Source of the DNA: Anaerolinea sp.
GTDB lineage: Bacteria; Chloroflexota; Anaerolineae; Anaerolineales; Anaerolineaceae
DNA: 64,000 bases
Assembly: GCA_020725865.1 (NCBI GenBank)
Contig: DYEC01000013.1
Coordinates: 1-64,000 of the forward strand
Reading direction: 5' to 3'
The position numbers and the translations under genes are program-made. Of this stretch, positions 16,979 through 26,277 are shown in pieces. The notes beneath the pieces were generated by a model. It did not search any database. It was given only the letters and a program-made list of their open reading frames with translations, and had not been told where the DNA came from. Position 1 is the stretch's first letter. Every line of letters starts with the position of its first letter.

Positions 16979-17455
16979 CTACTTAATCTTAGCTGTGGTT
17001 AACCACCACATCCATTGCTCATCTTTATATTTTTCTCGAGCCTCCTTGGGAAAGGCGATTTTTACCGGTCCTCCAGTTTTTTCGTCCAGGACTTTTCCGT
17101 CTGCCCAATGGACAAGCATGATCTCCCATTGCTTGGCATCTTCAATAGGGATATCAATGCCTTTACCATCTGTCGCAATTAAACTAATCGTGGACGCGTC
17201 GGCCTCAGCGCCAACCACTTCAATGAATTTGGAGAGCAACATCCCCTTGTATTTTAGTCCATCTCCCATCCAGGGATCATCAATGGTGCGCTCAACCGAG
17301 TTTTTCTCAAAGGTGGCCTCGTCCAGAGTGTAGCTTCCCCCTTTGACCTTCCCCTCCACCTTAAGAAGGACTGGGCTCTCGCTCTTAGGTGCGCAGCCTA
17401 TTAGAAATCCAAGGATAACGAATAGCGTAACAGCGAAAAGTAATTTTTGTTTCAT
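16979..17455 (-). CDS. Lipoprotein with SUOX/YedY-like (molybdopterin-binding fold) domain
   Basis: 158 residues from ATG 17453-17455, preceded by GGAGGG. Lipobox VILGFLIGC at residues ~14-22, then a single small domain: VKGGSYTLDEATF, YKGMLLSKFIEVVGAEADAS, LIATDGKGIDIPIED, MLVHWADGKVLDEKTGGPVKIAFP. This matches the short oxidoreductase molybdopterin-binding fold. The lipobox Cys is the only Cys, so the Mo-ligating Cys of YedY/sulfite oxidase is missing and redox catalysis is unlikely. It lies between the regulator and ECF module 1. A surface binding role, perhaps for a pterin-like or other ECF substrate, is speculative. Confidence 0.65.
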   Translation of the reverse strand: MKQKLLFAVTLFVILGFLIGCAPKSESPVLLKVEGKVKGGSYTLDEATFEKNSVERTIDDPWMGDGLKYKGMLLSKFIEVVGAEADASTISLIATDGKGIDIPIEDAKQWEIMLVHWADGKVLDEKTGGPVKIAFPKEAREKYKDEQWMWWLTTAKIK

Positions 17456-17536
17456 ATTGGCATCCCTCCATAACTGAAAATTGAAACGATACAACGGTTT
17501 GGTCTTACTTGAAGTTTGTGATAAATTTATTGGCGA

Positions 17537-18499
17537 TCACCTCCTTGTGCTATTGTCTGAAGCGAGCACGGCCTGGGCAGTATCGGTGTCTGTGATTAGC
17601 GTTTTTAAGTAACCGCCCCTCAAAGCGCCAAGCAATGCTTTTACTTTTTCTTGTCCACCAGCAACTCCAATTACTTCTTCTATGGCTCGCAATTGGTGCA
17701 AATCTATCCCAATCACACCAGCGCCAATGGTCACTGCCTCCCCTTGAATATTAAAAAACCGGCCGCAAACGTCGCCAATTGCTCCTTTGGACTTGAGCTG
17801 CCGTAAAGCGACAGACGAAATGTAGTCTGCAAAAAATAAAGACGACTTTTGGTGTAATTCCAGATGGCCAATCCCAACGATAGCTATGTTCACTTGACCC
17901 CAAAGAGTCGCAACATTTTTTACTTCTTGCATACGCATTAATGTATTCCAGGTTTGAACATCTTGTGTAAATGCTGGAACATGAATAAGACGATACGTAC
18001 CTTCAAATGCTTCGGCAAAACGACGGGCAATCTCGTTAACCTGAAAAAATGGCGACATATCACCAATCCCACCGATAAGAGGAATAACATGAATGGAGGT
18101 TCTGGGATTGTGTGGAAGCGCATTAACCACTTCGAAGAGGGTTCTACCCCAACCAACGCCTACTTTTATGTTGTCTGTTAGCGTCTCTGAAAGATAACGA
18201 GCAGCAGCCATGCCGATTGTGGAACGCAACTTTTCTGCACTTAACCCTTCACTAGGCACCAAAACCACATGGTGCAAACCAAACTTCTCCTTAAGAGTTT
18301 GGGATAGTTGGTTATCAGTAACTGTTGGATCATGGATTGAAATGCGCACGATGCCTTGGCGACGAGCTTGGTTTAACAAACGCGAGACTTTTTGTCGAGT
18401 GATGTTTAACCGCTTGGCAATTAACTCCTGGTTTAGATTGAGTTCGTAGTAGAGTCGGGCAACTTGAACGGCCAACAGAAGCTCTTCAGGATTGCGCAT
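17537..18499 (-). CDS. SorC/LsrR-family transcriptional regulator
   Basis: 320 residues. N-terminal helix-turn-helix (residues ~12-45: ARLYYELNLNQELIAKRLN, ITRQKVSRLLNQARRQGIV) followed by the SorC sugar-phosphate-binding domain, with VGVGWGRTLFEVV, VIPLIGGIGD and the C-terminal VAGGQEKVKALLGALRGGYL motif. SorC proteins sense phosphorylated sugars made by the kinase they regulate. Its start lies inside the last codons of the FGGY kinase gene (14-base overlap), so it is translated with it. The inverted repeats upstream of the first gene at 30244 are the most likely operator, by inference. Confidence 0.9.
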   Translation of the reverse strand: MRNPEELLLAVQVARLYYELNLNQELIAKRLNITRQKVSRLLNQARRQGIVRISIHDPTVTDNQLSQTLKEKFGLHHVVLVPSEGLSAEKLRSTIGMAAARYLSETLTDNIKVGVGWGRTLFEVVNALPHNPRTSIHVIPLIGGIGDMSPFFQVNEIARRFAEAFEGTYRLIHVPAFTQDVQTWNTLMRMQEVKNVATLWGQVNIAIVGIGHLELHQKSSLFFADYISSVALRQLKSKGAIGDVCGRFFNIQGEAVTIGAGVIGIDLHQLRAIEEVIGVAGGQEKVKALLGALRGGYLKTLITDTDTAQAVLASDNSTRR

Positions 18500-20012
18500 G
18501 TCTGTCCTTTTCTACAATATGTTTTGTTGAACCTATGTGTAAAACTGATCGTAAAGCTGGATAGAGCTTTCGATATCGCTCATAATTTGTTTGACAAATA
18601 TCAACAGCCGCTGAATTGGGGTGAATTTCTTTACCGAGACGAACCATTTCCTGGCAAGCTGCGCGCAGAGTGGGATATAAGCCAATACCAGTTGCAGCTA
18701 AGATAGCTGATCCAAGAGAACCGGTTTCAACAATTTGCGTCGGAATAATGGGACGCCCTAACACATTTGCCTTTATGAGGTTCCAGAATTGACTGGCAGA
18801 AGCACCACCACATACAACTACCTGATCAGCCTTATGTCCAACACTTGCTTCACATGTTTCCAAAATATGACGCACAACGAATGCTACACCCTCATAAACG
18901 GCACGTGCCAAATGACGACGATCATGGGTGATGGTAACCCCCCAAAAAATCCCACGGGCTTTCTTGTCCCAAATTGGGGCGCGCTCACCGCTTAAATAAG
19001 GCAAAAAGATTAGCCCGTTACAACCGGCTTCCGCAGTCTTGGCTTCTTTTTCCAATTCTGCAATGGCCTGTTCTACTGGTAAGTCAGGGAATAAATATTG
19101 CGCCAGCCAGTGTAATGTGCCACCGCCAGCTTGTGAAGGTCCGCAGAGAAACCGGCTCTGTTTATCAATCGTTACCAGGAATACCCCTTTTCCTTCCGTT
19201 TCTTGTTCAACACCAAGGGAGACAATTTCAGAAGTGCCAGCAATATCCACGGCCCGACCTGGCCAGGCAGCGCCACCTGCCAAACTATCACAATATGCAT
19301 CGATTGTTCCTACTATAACAGGTGTACCGGATCGAAGGCCGGTTATTGAAGCAGCTGAGGGTGAGATTTTTCCAAGAACATCAGTTGGCAATCGCAGGGG
19401 AGGTAAAAGGGATAATGAAATACCTAACTTATCCAAAAGTTCTTTCGAGTAAGCAATAGTTTCAGGATTGATTAGGCAAAAAGCTGTGTGTGGGTCGGTT
19501 GCAAGTTCGCCAGTCAGACGCAAGCCGATAAAGTCCTTTGGTTGGACAACTACCCAAGTTTTGTGCCATTCTTCTAAAAGTTGTCCCTTCAACCAAAGCA
19601 GGCGAGCCGGGGTCATTCCTGGATCGTCTAATTGAGAAACGCCCGTCCACCTTAGCATTTCCTTTTTAGATATGTGAGATTTGATCCATCTTGATTCTTC
19701 TAATGCCCGTTGGTCTCGCCAGATAATTGCTCGGCCTAAGGGTTCCTGACGCGCGTTTAGAAGAACATGACTGGGGCATTGGCCACTTAATCCCACTGCT
19801 ATTACTTTTTCTGGTTTAATCCCACTCAATACTTGTTGAAGGGTTTTCAAGCTTCCTCTCCACCAATCAAGTGGATCTTGTTCAGCCCAGCCAGGGTGAG
19901 GTGAATAGCAACACTGTGGAGAACGAGCACTGGCCAGCAGTTTGCCTTGCACATCAAACAAACCGCATTTGACAGCCGAAGTGCCAATATCCAACCCAAT
20001 AAGATAACTCAA
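18486..20012 (-). CDS. FGGY-family carbohydrate kinase
   Basis: 508 residues. N-terminal phosphate loop YLIGLDIGTSAVKCGLFD; GLSGQCPSHVLL; AIIWRDQRA; PKDFIGLRLTGELATD; TGLRSGTPVIVGTIDAYCDSLAGGAA with the catalytic Asp; C-terminal VVCGGASASQFWNLIKANVLG ATP-binding motif. Closest in feel to xylulokinase/LsrK types; the exact sugar cannot be decided. It phosphorylates a sugar or polyol, producing the substrate for the downstream aldolase and probably the inducer for the overlapping SorC regulator. A TGA/ATG overlap of four bases links it to the aldolase gene. Confidence 0.88.
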   Translation of the reverse strand: MSYLIGLDIGTSAVKCGLFDVQGKLLASARSPQCCYSPHPGWAEQDPLDWWRGSLKTLQQVLSGIKPEKVIAVGLSGQCPSHVLLNARQEPLGRAIIWRDQRALEESRWIKSHISKKEMLRWTGVSQLDDPGMTPARLLWLKGQLLEEWHKTWVVVQPKDFIGLRLTGELATDPHTAFCLINPETIAYSKELLDKLGISLSLLPPLRLPTDVLGKISPSAASITGLRSGTPVIVGTIDAYCDSLAGGAAWPGRAVDIAGTSEIVSLGVEQETEGKGVFLVTIDKQSRFLCGPSQAGGGTLHWLAQYLFPDLPVEQAIAELEKEAKTAEAGCNGLIFLPYLSGERAPIWDKKARGIFWGVTITHDRRHLARAVYEGVAFVVRHILETCEASVGHKADQVVVCGGASASQFWNLIKANVLGRPIIPTQIVETGSLGSAILAATGIGLYPTLRAACQEMVRLGKEIHPNSAAVDICQTNYERYRKLYPALRSVLHIGSTKHIVEKDRHAQS

Positions 20013-20785
20013 GTTTCGAGCTCCTTTATTGCTTGAGCAACATTTGCTCCACCATGAACCAATGCTGCTAATGCCCGGCAGATTGAACCCGGGTTGGGGT
20101 GTTGCCAGATGTTGCGTCCAATGGCAACTCCTGCTGCCCCAGCCTGAAGCGCTTCATAGACCGATACGAGCAGTTCGTCCTCTTCACCTCTTAAACCACC
20201 CAAGACAACGATCGGTCGGTAGCATTCTTGAAGTGCTGCCTGGTATTTCTCTATTGGACCAACATAATGTGTTTTGATGATATCTGCTCCGAGCTCCAAA
20301 CCAATTCGTATGGCAAAATGAACATCTTCTACCCCTGGTTGTTGGTCTTCGGTTTTCACTAACATTTCAGCCATCACTGGCATATTCCATTCAGCTGCTT
20401 CAGCAGAGAGGCTGGCCAAGTTTTTTAATGACGAAGGTTCTTCTGGAAAACCAATCATACCCATGCATACAACAGCATCCGCCCCTAAGCGAACCGCATC
20501 CTTAACTGAAAACAATTGCTCAATGGTTCCATTTCGGGGACTGCGGACAGTGGAGCCTCCATCAACACGTAAAATCAATCCTAAACGGCCAAAGTTCTTA
20601 CTAAAGGCGCGAGCAATACCAATCGTCGTGAGTACCGCATCCGCACCGCATTCAGACAACATGGTAAGTAATTTTCCCGGCTTATCCAAGCCAGGCAAAG
20701 GGCCCATGAAACCCGCATGATCAAGAGCAACAATCACAGTACGTTGGTCGGCAGCAAAGATACGACGAAGCCTAAATTCTTTCAT
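20009..20785 (-). CDS. Class I aldolase, DeoC/LacD/LsrF-type
   Basis: 258 residues of the (beta/alpha)8 class I aldolase superfamily. VIVALDHAGFMGPL near the start, LILRVDGGSTVRSP, DAVVCMGMIGFP, PVMAEMLVK, GADIIKTHYVG (Schiff-base Lys), PIVVLGGLRGEE, and GAAGVAIGRNIWQHPNP as phosphate-binding end. The family includes archaeal FBP aldolase, LacD-like enzymes and LsrF. Next to an FGGY kinase and SorC regulator it most resembles an LsrF-like arrangement, but whether it cleaves a C-C bond as an aldolase or acts as a thiolase is not decidable here. Confidence 0.85.
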   Translation of the reverse strand: MKEFRLRRIFAADQRTVIVALDHAGFMGPLPGLDKPGKLLTMLSECGADAVLTTIGIARAFSKNFGRLGLILRVDGGSTVRSPRNGTIEQLFSVKDAVRLGADAVVCMGMIGFPEEPSSLKNLASLSAEAAEWNMPVMAEMLVKTEDQQPGVEDVHFAIRIGLELGADIIKTHYVGPIEKYQAALQECYRPIVVLGGLRGEEDELLVSVYEALQAGAAGVAIGRNIWQHPNPGSICRALAALVHGGANVAQAIKELET

Positions 20786-20839
20786 GACATCACCTTTTTT
20801 CTTGAAAGTATCTCAATCGCCTTAAAAATTTTACGAAAA

Positions 20840-21862
20840 TCAAAAGAGGACGACGGCTTTTAACCCGGTTTGATTCATCGAGTAAGCAATAGCTTCACTT
20901 GTCGCTTCAAACGGAAAACAAGCCGTTATCAGAGGCCTGCCATTAACTTGTCCAGAATGAAGCAAATGCAGAGCTTTTCTTATATACGGCGGTGTTACTC
21001 CAAAAGAACCAGTTAGTACATACTGTTTATAATGCAGGTCGTGAACATCAAGATTTATACTAATACCTTTTGAAACACCAGCGAAAGCATTTACACTTCC
21101 ACCTGGCCTTACCAAATCAATGGCGGTTGCCAGAACTTCACCGCTCGAAACAGCCACAATGACCGCGTCAGCACCGCGTCCATCAGTGTATTCTCTAATA
21201 ACTGTTGAAAGATCTTCCTGAGTAACGTCAACTACCCGGTCTGTGTAATGCTCTTGAGCGATAGTAAGGCGATGTGAAAGCATACCGGCTACGATCACCG
21301 GGTAAGCGCCGTAAGCTCGCGCTGCGGCTGCACTTAACAACCCCATTGGCCCGTCGCCTATGACTAAAGTGGAATCACCTGGCATTATGCCAATGTCCTC
21401 TATACCTTTGACAGCACAACCCAATGGCTCAGCTAAGGCAGCAATTTCATTTGGCAGATCATTCGGAACGGGAACCAGACCACGTTCAGCAAGCATTTGG
21501 GGAACGTGTATCTTTTCGGCTAGACCACCAGGATGCAATGTGACCTTAAAAAGACTGGTACATAGGGTGAGTTGATTGCGGTGGCAATAATAGCAAGCAC
21601 CGCAAGGTAGATAAGGAACAGCCACTACTCTCTGGCCAATCTTCCAGGTACTGCTAGAAGGAGCGTTATTAATTCTGCCAACCACTTCGTGGCCTAAAGC
21701 GTAACGATTATCACTTGATCCTTTTCTAACCTGTTTCACATCTGTTGCGCAGATGCCACAAGCAGTTGGAGTGATGATGATATCGCCCGGGCCCATCGTA
21801 GGTTCAGGAAACTCTACTAACCTTACCTTCCCTGGTTCACCAGCTGCAAAACCTTTTATCAT
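20840..21862 (-). CDS. Zinc-dependent alcohol dehydrogenase (MDR, polyol/sorbitol-type)
   Basis: 340 residues. Catalytic zinc region CGICATDVKQ and GHEVVGRI; structural zinc Cys cluster CGACYYCHRNQLTLC; Rossmann motif LVIGDGPMGLLSAAAARAYGA. Likely oxidises a polyol or sugar alcohol with NAD(P). The catabolic neighbours (PfkB 13 bases upstream, aldolase 55 bases downstream) suggest it processes the imported compound before or after phosphorylation. Substrate not identifiable. Confidence 0.88.
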   Translation of the reverse strand: MIKGFAAGEPGKVRLVEFPEPTMGPGDIIITPTACGICATDVKQVRKGSSDNRYALGHEVVGRINNAPSSSTWKIGQRVVAVPYLPCGACYYCHRNQLTLCTSLFKVTLHPGGLAEKIHVPQMLAERGLVPVPNDLPNEIAALAEPLGCAVKGIEDIGIMPGDSTLVIGDGPMGLLSAAAARAYGAYPVIVAGMLSHRLTIAQEHYTDRVVDVTQEDLSTVIREYTDGRGADAVIVAVSSGEVLATAIDLVRPGGSVNAFAGVSKGISINLDVHDLHYKQYVLTGSFGVTPPYIRKALHLLHSGQVNGRPLITACFPFEATSEAIAYSMNQTGLKAVVLF

Positions 21863-21874
21863 AATAAACCAGCC

Positions 21875-22828
21875 TTATTGTTGATAAGATGAATGATGGG
21901 TAATAAATTCTTGCAATTCCGATGAGTTCGGCAAGCCATTACGGGCGCCGAAATGTGCGATCTTAATCGCGGCGGTAGCGCAACCTATTTTCGCTGCTTC
22001 ATACCAAGAGTATCCCGTCAGGTAACCGTGCATAAGACCAGCGCTAAAAGCATCCCCAGCCCCGGTTGTATCACAGATACGCTCCGGACGCCAAGCAGGT
22101 ACTTTAGAGTATTGACCCTTTACCATTAAAGCCACTCCCTCACTCCCCCGAGTTTCAATAATGATCTGCGGTCCATGCTGTTTCAAATTTGACAATCTCT
22201 GAGTTAATGGAATGTCTGGTATGAGCATTTCGGCTTCTCTTTGGCTGAGTATCAACACGTCGACAATGGATAACAAGGGCTTCAGCGCGGAAATGCCCAA
22301 TGAAACCAATAGGCCGCCTGGGGAGAAAATAACTGGAACACCACCCTGACGAGCCAGGGCAGCAGCTGCTAGAGCGACGTCAATATAGGTATCACCAATA
22401 TATAAGAGATGACAGTTTTGCAACATCATCACATTCAATTCTGACGCCTTTTCAAGAGGTGCAACACCGCCTAAGGCAAAGATAACCCGATTGCCTTTTT
22501 CGTCAATGGCAATGAAACAGCTGGCTGTACGCCTATGGGGATCTATGATCACTGCATCTGTATTTACACCTTCTTCCACGAATGACTTTAGCAAAAAGCT
22601 TCCCTCTTCGTCTGCACCAACCTTGCCGGCGAATGCAACGCGATGCCCTAGACGTGCCAGTCCCACAGCAACATTACCACCACTTCCACCTGGATAACGC
22701 TGACAGCTCTTTGCCAGCACAATCTCATCTGGCTGTGGTAGACGGCTGACAAGTACAGTAATATCTATAGCCGCTGCCCCTAATATGACTACATGAACAC
22801 TATCCCAAGTTTTCTTTATCTGTTTCAA
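21875..22828 (-). CDS. PfkB-family carbohydrate kinase
   Basis: 317 residues. VVILGAAAIDITV and YPGGSGGNVAVGLARLG near the N-terminus are the PfkB signature 1; ICDTTGAGDAFSAGLMHGYL is signature 2 with catalytic Asp. Ribokinase-like proteins phosphorylate sugars or nucleosides. Overlaps the S-component gene by four bases. The presence of two kinases of different families (FGGY and PfkB) suggests two different phosphorylation steps or two substrates. Resembles ribokinase/nucleoside kinase more than 6-phosphofructokinase. Confidence 0.9.
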   Translation of the reverse strand: MKQIKKTWDSVHVVILGAAAIDITVLVSRLPQPDEIVLAKSCQRYPGGSGGNVAVGLARLGHRVAFAGKVGADEEGSFLLKSFVEEGVNTDAVIIDPHRRTASCFIAIDEKGNRVIFALGGVAPLEKASELNVMMLQNCHLLYIGDTYIDVALAAAALARQGGVPVIFSPGGLLVSLGISALKPLLSIVDVLILSQREAEMLIPDIPLTQRLSNLKQHGPQIIIETRGSEGVALMVKGQYSKVPAWRPERICDTTGAGDAFSAGLMHGYLTGYSWYEAAKIGCATAAIKIAHFGARNGLPNSSELQEFITHHSSYQQ

Positions 22829-23559
22829 TCCTCCTCATCTTCGAATTCTTCTTCCTCTTCATAAATCATGGGTCCAACCGGGATCGAAATTTTTGGCAAA
22901 CCGATCAAAAGGGGTGTACCAACGACCGCAGCTGCCAGACTGAAGAGAATGCGTTCAATTGGCGCTATGGCTAAAACTGAAAACCAGATTGCTGGAGGTA
23001 AAGCAAACATCACCAGTGCCCATAAGTTGCCAATGGCCTGGGTGACGACAATACCGGCTGCTGAGGCACAAAAGAAACCAGCAAACATTTTGGCACGATT
23101 GCTTGAGGTTAGCCAATCTTTGCCCCAGACCCAACCTATCGTTATGGCTATAATGCCGACCAGATACAGCAAGGGTGTTGCCCATGCCTGACGACCTAGT
23201 GGGAATAGGTACCAGACCACCCCTAAAACAAGGATAAGAAGGAGAGGCCAGTGCCATTTACGTTGCATAGCCAAGCCGGCTGCTGCTGCTCCAAACACAG
23301 AGATGAGAAATTGCAAAGGACCAAACAACACTGTATGAGGGGCGATTAATTGGCCAATGAAGGAACCTATTCCAGCCGCGATTGCACCTGCCCAAGGCCC
23401 GAAAAGGATGCCAGCAATTGGCACCAGAGAGGCACCAATGTTTAACGTGGCACCCGTGCCAATGATTGGGAAAGCCGGTAACAAGGTTGCAACAGCGATG
23501 AGAGCAGCCCAGACGGCAATGATGGCTGGATGAGTGGTAACACGTTTCTTGTTTTTCAT
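22825..23559 (-). CDS. ECF transporter S component, module 2, with acidic C-terminal tail
   Basis: 244 residues with multiple membrane segments. FPIIGTGATLNIGASLVPIA and GILFGPWAGAIAAGIGSFIG plus HTVLFGPLQFLISVFGAAAA fit the S-component pattern and parallel the module 1 S protein. The last 14 residues (YEEEEEFEDEED) are almost entirely acidic. The matching T and A components lie upstream at 26278-28869, separated by the flavoprotein gene. The assignment depends on this context. Confidence 0.7.
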   Translation of the reverse strand: MKNKKRVTTHPAIIAVWAALIAVATLLPAFPIIGTGATLNIGASLVPIAGILFGPWAGAIAAGIGSFIGQLIAPHTVLFGPLQFLISVFGAAAAGLAMQRKWHWPLLLILVLGVVWYLFPLGRQAWATPLLYLVGIIAITIGWVWGKDWLTSSNRAKMFAGFFCASAAGIVVTQAIGNLWALVMFALPPAIWFSVLAIAPIERILFSLAAAVVGTPLLIGLPKISIPVGPMIYEEEEEFEDEED

Positions 23560-23604
23560 AGTTTATTCTCCTTGTTTATGAATAGCATTGCCCCAGGTTG
23601 TGCC

Positions 23605-26247
23605 TTACATAATATAAGGGCGTTGTTTTACTCGTATAAGGCGATTTGCTAAATTAGTAATATCCATTACCTCTAGGATCGTCATTTCTTTCCGGTGAGG
23701 GTCTGTTTGACCTCGTAATTGCATAAACTGAGTCAGACAAGCGGGACAGGCGGTTAACAAAATTCCCGCGCCTGTGTTCTGGGCCTCAGACCAGCGCTCA
23801 AGGCCGGCACTTTCAGCTAATTTTGGATAGTCTAAACGAACGAAAGCGCCTGAACCGCAACAGAAGGCGTCTCCGTGGTTTCTGGGCATTTCTACTAAAC
23901 GCATACCAGGAATGGCGTTGATTATTGTGCGTGGTGCGTCATAAATTTGCAGGTGGCGGCCTAATACGCAAGGATCATGATAAGTAACAACACTACCTGC
24001 AGACAACACATTGAATTCAACCTGTCCACTATTTATCTTCTCGGCTAAAAGCTCAACAAGGTGTAGTGTCTCAAAGGGTAATGGTTCTCCAAGTAGCTTA
24101 GGGGCATCGCATTTAAATGACTCATAGCAAGCTGGGCAGGAGAATACAATACGTTCTACCCCCAACTGTTTGTAATTCTCAATGTTATGGTGTAACAGCT
24201 CAGCCGCTTCGTTTTGCTTGCCAGTAACCATCAATGGATGTCCGCAACACCATTCTTTGGAAGCGATTGTATAATCGAGTTCAAGTTTGTTAAGTAGTTC
24301 AATTGCTTCACGGGCCATCGAGCGACGCACATACGAAGGTGTGCAACCCGCGAAGAATGCTGTGCGGCTCTTTCTGTCAAAATGGGTTTGGTCTCCCAAC
24401 CACTGAAAGCGGATAGCGTCTGGTTTATCATAAGGATTGTGATTTCTATAGGTTGCCTCAGCCGCCGTCCTTAACCCTTTTGGGATCAATCCGCGAGAAG
24501 CCATGTCTTGGCGCAAAGCAAGATATATACCATTCACCCTCACATTTTTTAGACAATCTTCACTGCATGCTCCGCATAGTGTGCAACTATAAATACGATC
24601 AGCTACTTTTTCGTCGTAGTCAATCTCACCTTCAAGTATGGCGCGAGCCACTGTAATTCTGCCGCGAGCGCTATAGGTTTCAAATGTACCATGTAGGTAA
24701 GAAGGACATTTATGATAATTACCAACCCAACTCACATCCAGACAGAATCCACAGCGAAGACATTGGTATAGCGATTCGGAAATCTCATTCAATCCTTCTC
24801 CGCGCCCGCTAACTTGCTCCAGAACAGGATTTTGCTTTGTCTTTCCGCCTAACATTAACACGCCGGGATTCAAGATGTGGTTGGGGTCTAAAGCGTCTTT
24901 TAAAGACTGCATTAAACGATAAGTTGAGCCAAGTTTATTCATGATATATGGAGCAATTCCTGCCACGATGCCGCCGGGTGACATCCAGCGATTGAAAAGT
25001 AATTCAGAAATATCCTCGCGAATCTTAAAGCCATAACGGTGCGATACTGGATTACTTTCTGGGTAAAGCGTATCTACCCATAAAAATGCGGCATTACGGG
25101 AGAAATATACATCTAATCCTTTTAATAGAATGCCGTGTTGTTGCCATTCCGATTGGTGTTCACGAATGTATTGTTCAAGTAAAGGAATAGCATCCTTTAG
25201 CGACTGAGTAGGAATAAAACCAGCTACCTCAGGGCAATAATAAGGACGACTACCATAGTAGACTTCGGGAGGCGCATTTCTTAACCACGAGTACATGTGG
25301 CCCGACCAATAACGCTGGGTGGCGTTAGCGTCTTGGGCGCGACCCTTGAAACTCTCGCATATAGCTTTACAGGTTTGATAACGTCTGCTTGCATTAAGCG
25401 TATTGTCACGAATAATAATATGTAAGAAATAATTGCCACTGATATTAGCTGGTTTGGGTCCTCCGAATAAACCGACAAGAAATGTAGCTGCTTGTTGGCT
25501 TTGAATGGCTGAAACAGCATCTACAATTTCACCTAACCTGTCAAATGCGTAAAACAAGAACTGTTCAGATTCTGGAATACGTCTTATCCGCAAAGTAGCG
25601 CGAGTGATGATTCCCAGTGTCCCACATGATCCAATGAAAAGCCCTGCCAAGTCAGGACCATTAGCACCGCGCTCAATGGGTAAATTACCGGCCGCATTAT
25701 TAGCAGCAGAGCCAGTTCGGATGAGTGTGCCATCGGGTAAAACAACTTCCAGAGAAACGACGTGTTCGCCAGTGATCCCATACTCAGTCATGGCGTGCGG
25801 AACAGCATTATATGCGATCGTTCCACCAACTGACGAAGAGAAAAGCCCGCCACCACCAGGGGCCGTTAATTCCCAGCCAAGTTTTTTTAGCTCACTATCT
25901 AACGCGTGCCAAATCACACCACACTCAGCAGTAACTATCTGGTTTTCGAGGTCGATTTCAAATTGATTGAGCAGATCAAGCGCAATAACAATAGAGCTTT
26001 CTGGGACTCCAGAATCAACAAAAGTAGTTGCCCGTCCCCACAAGAAAAGAGGTCGCTTAACCTGGTTCGCTAGTTTGACGATTTCAACCAGTTGGTTAAC
26101 ATTCTGAGGCCTAACCACATATGCTGGAGTACCACCCAGTCCGGGTCCGCAATCCCGGCGATAACATAGTCGATCAACCAGTTCGCTTGTTACTCGTCCC
26201 TCACCACAGATGGCCTGCAATTGATTTAATAAATTATCCATGCCCAT
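23605..26247 (-). CDS. FAD/Fe-S oxidoreductase, GlcD-GlcF-type fusion
   Basis: 880 residues. N-terminal FAD_binding_4 domain: YVVRPQNVNQLVEIVKLANQ, FSSSVGGTIAYNAVPHAMTEY, GITGEHVVSLEVVLPDG, followed by the FAD-oxidase C domain ending in LKDALDPNHILNPGVLMLGG. Then two 4Fe-4S motifs (CLRCGFCLDVSW...C and CTLCGACSEDC), then two CCG domains (CCGHPL; CCGSGAF) as in GlcF/HdrB. It should oxidise a 2-hydroxy acid such as glycolate or lactate and pass electrons on. In glycolate oxidase these parts are separate subunits. Context suggests it oxidises the hydroxyacid product of the aldolase branch. Confidence 0.88.
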   Translation of the reverse strand: MGMDNLLNQLQAICGEGRVTSELVDRLCYRRDCGPGLGGTPAYVVRPQNVNQLVEIVKLANQVKRPLFLWGRATTFVDSGVPESSIVIALDLLNQFEIDLENQIVTAECGVIWHALDSELKKLGWELTAPGGGGLFSSSVGGTIAYNAVPHAMTEYGITGEHVVSLEVVLPDGTLIRTGSAANNAAGNLPIERGANGPDLAGLFIGSCGTLGIITRATLRIRRIPESEQFLFYAFDRLGEIVDAVSAIQSQQAATFLVGLFGGPKPANISGNYFLHIIIRDNTLNASRRYQTCKAICESFKGRAQDANATQRYWSGHMYSWLRNAPPEVYYGSRPYYCPEVAGFIPTQSLKDAIPLLEQYIREHQSEWQQHGILLKGLDVYFSRNAAFLWVDTLYPESNPVSHRYGFKIREDISELLFNRWMSPGGIVAGIAPYIMNKLGSTYRLMQSLKDALDPNHILNPGVLMLGGKTKQNPVLEQVSGRGEGLNEISESLYQCLRCGFCLDVSWVGNYHKCPSYLHGTFETYSARGRITVARAILEGEIDYDEKVADRIYSCTLCGACSEDCLKNVRVNGIYLALRQDMASRGLIPKGLRTAAEATYRNHNPYDKPDAIRFQWLGDQTHFDRKSRTAFFAGCTPSYVRRSMAREAIELLNKLELDYTIASKEWCCGHPLMVTGKQNEAAELLHHNIENYKQLGVERIVFSCPACYESFKCDAPKLLGEPLPFETLHLVELLAEKINSGQVEFNVLSAGSVVTYHDPCVLGRHLQIYDAPRTIINAIPGMRLVEMPRNHGDAFCCGSGAFVRLDYPKLAESAGLERWSEAQNTGAGILLTACPACLTQFMQLRGQTDPHRKEMTILEVMDITNLANRLIRVKQRPYIM

Positions 26248-26277
26248 TAACCTCCAAAGAGTATATTGTTGTCCTGG

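Noticed and set aside
17537-20785. Calling the locus a true AI-2 (lsr) operon
   Set aside because: LsrABCD, LsrB and LsrG are absent and the kinase also fits other FGGY subfamilies; kept only as a hypothesis.
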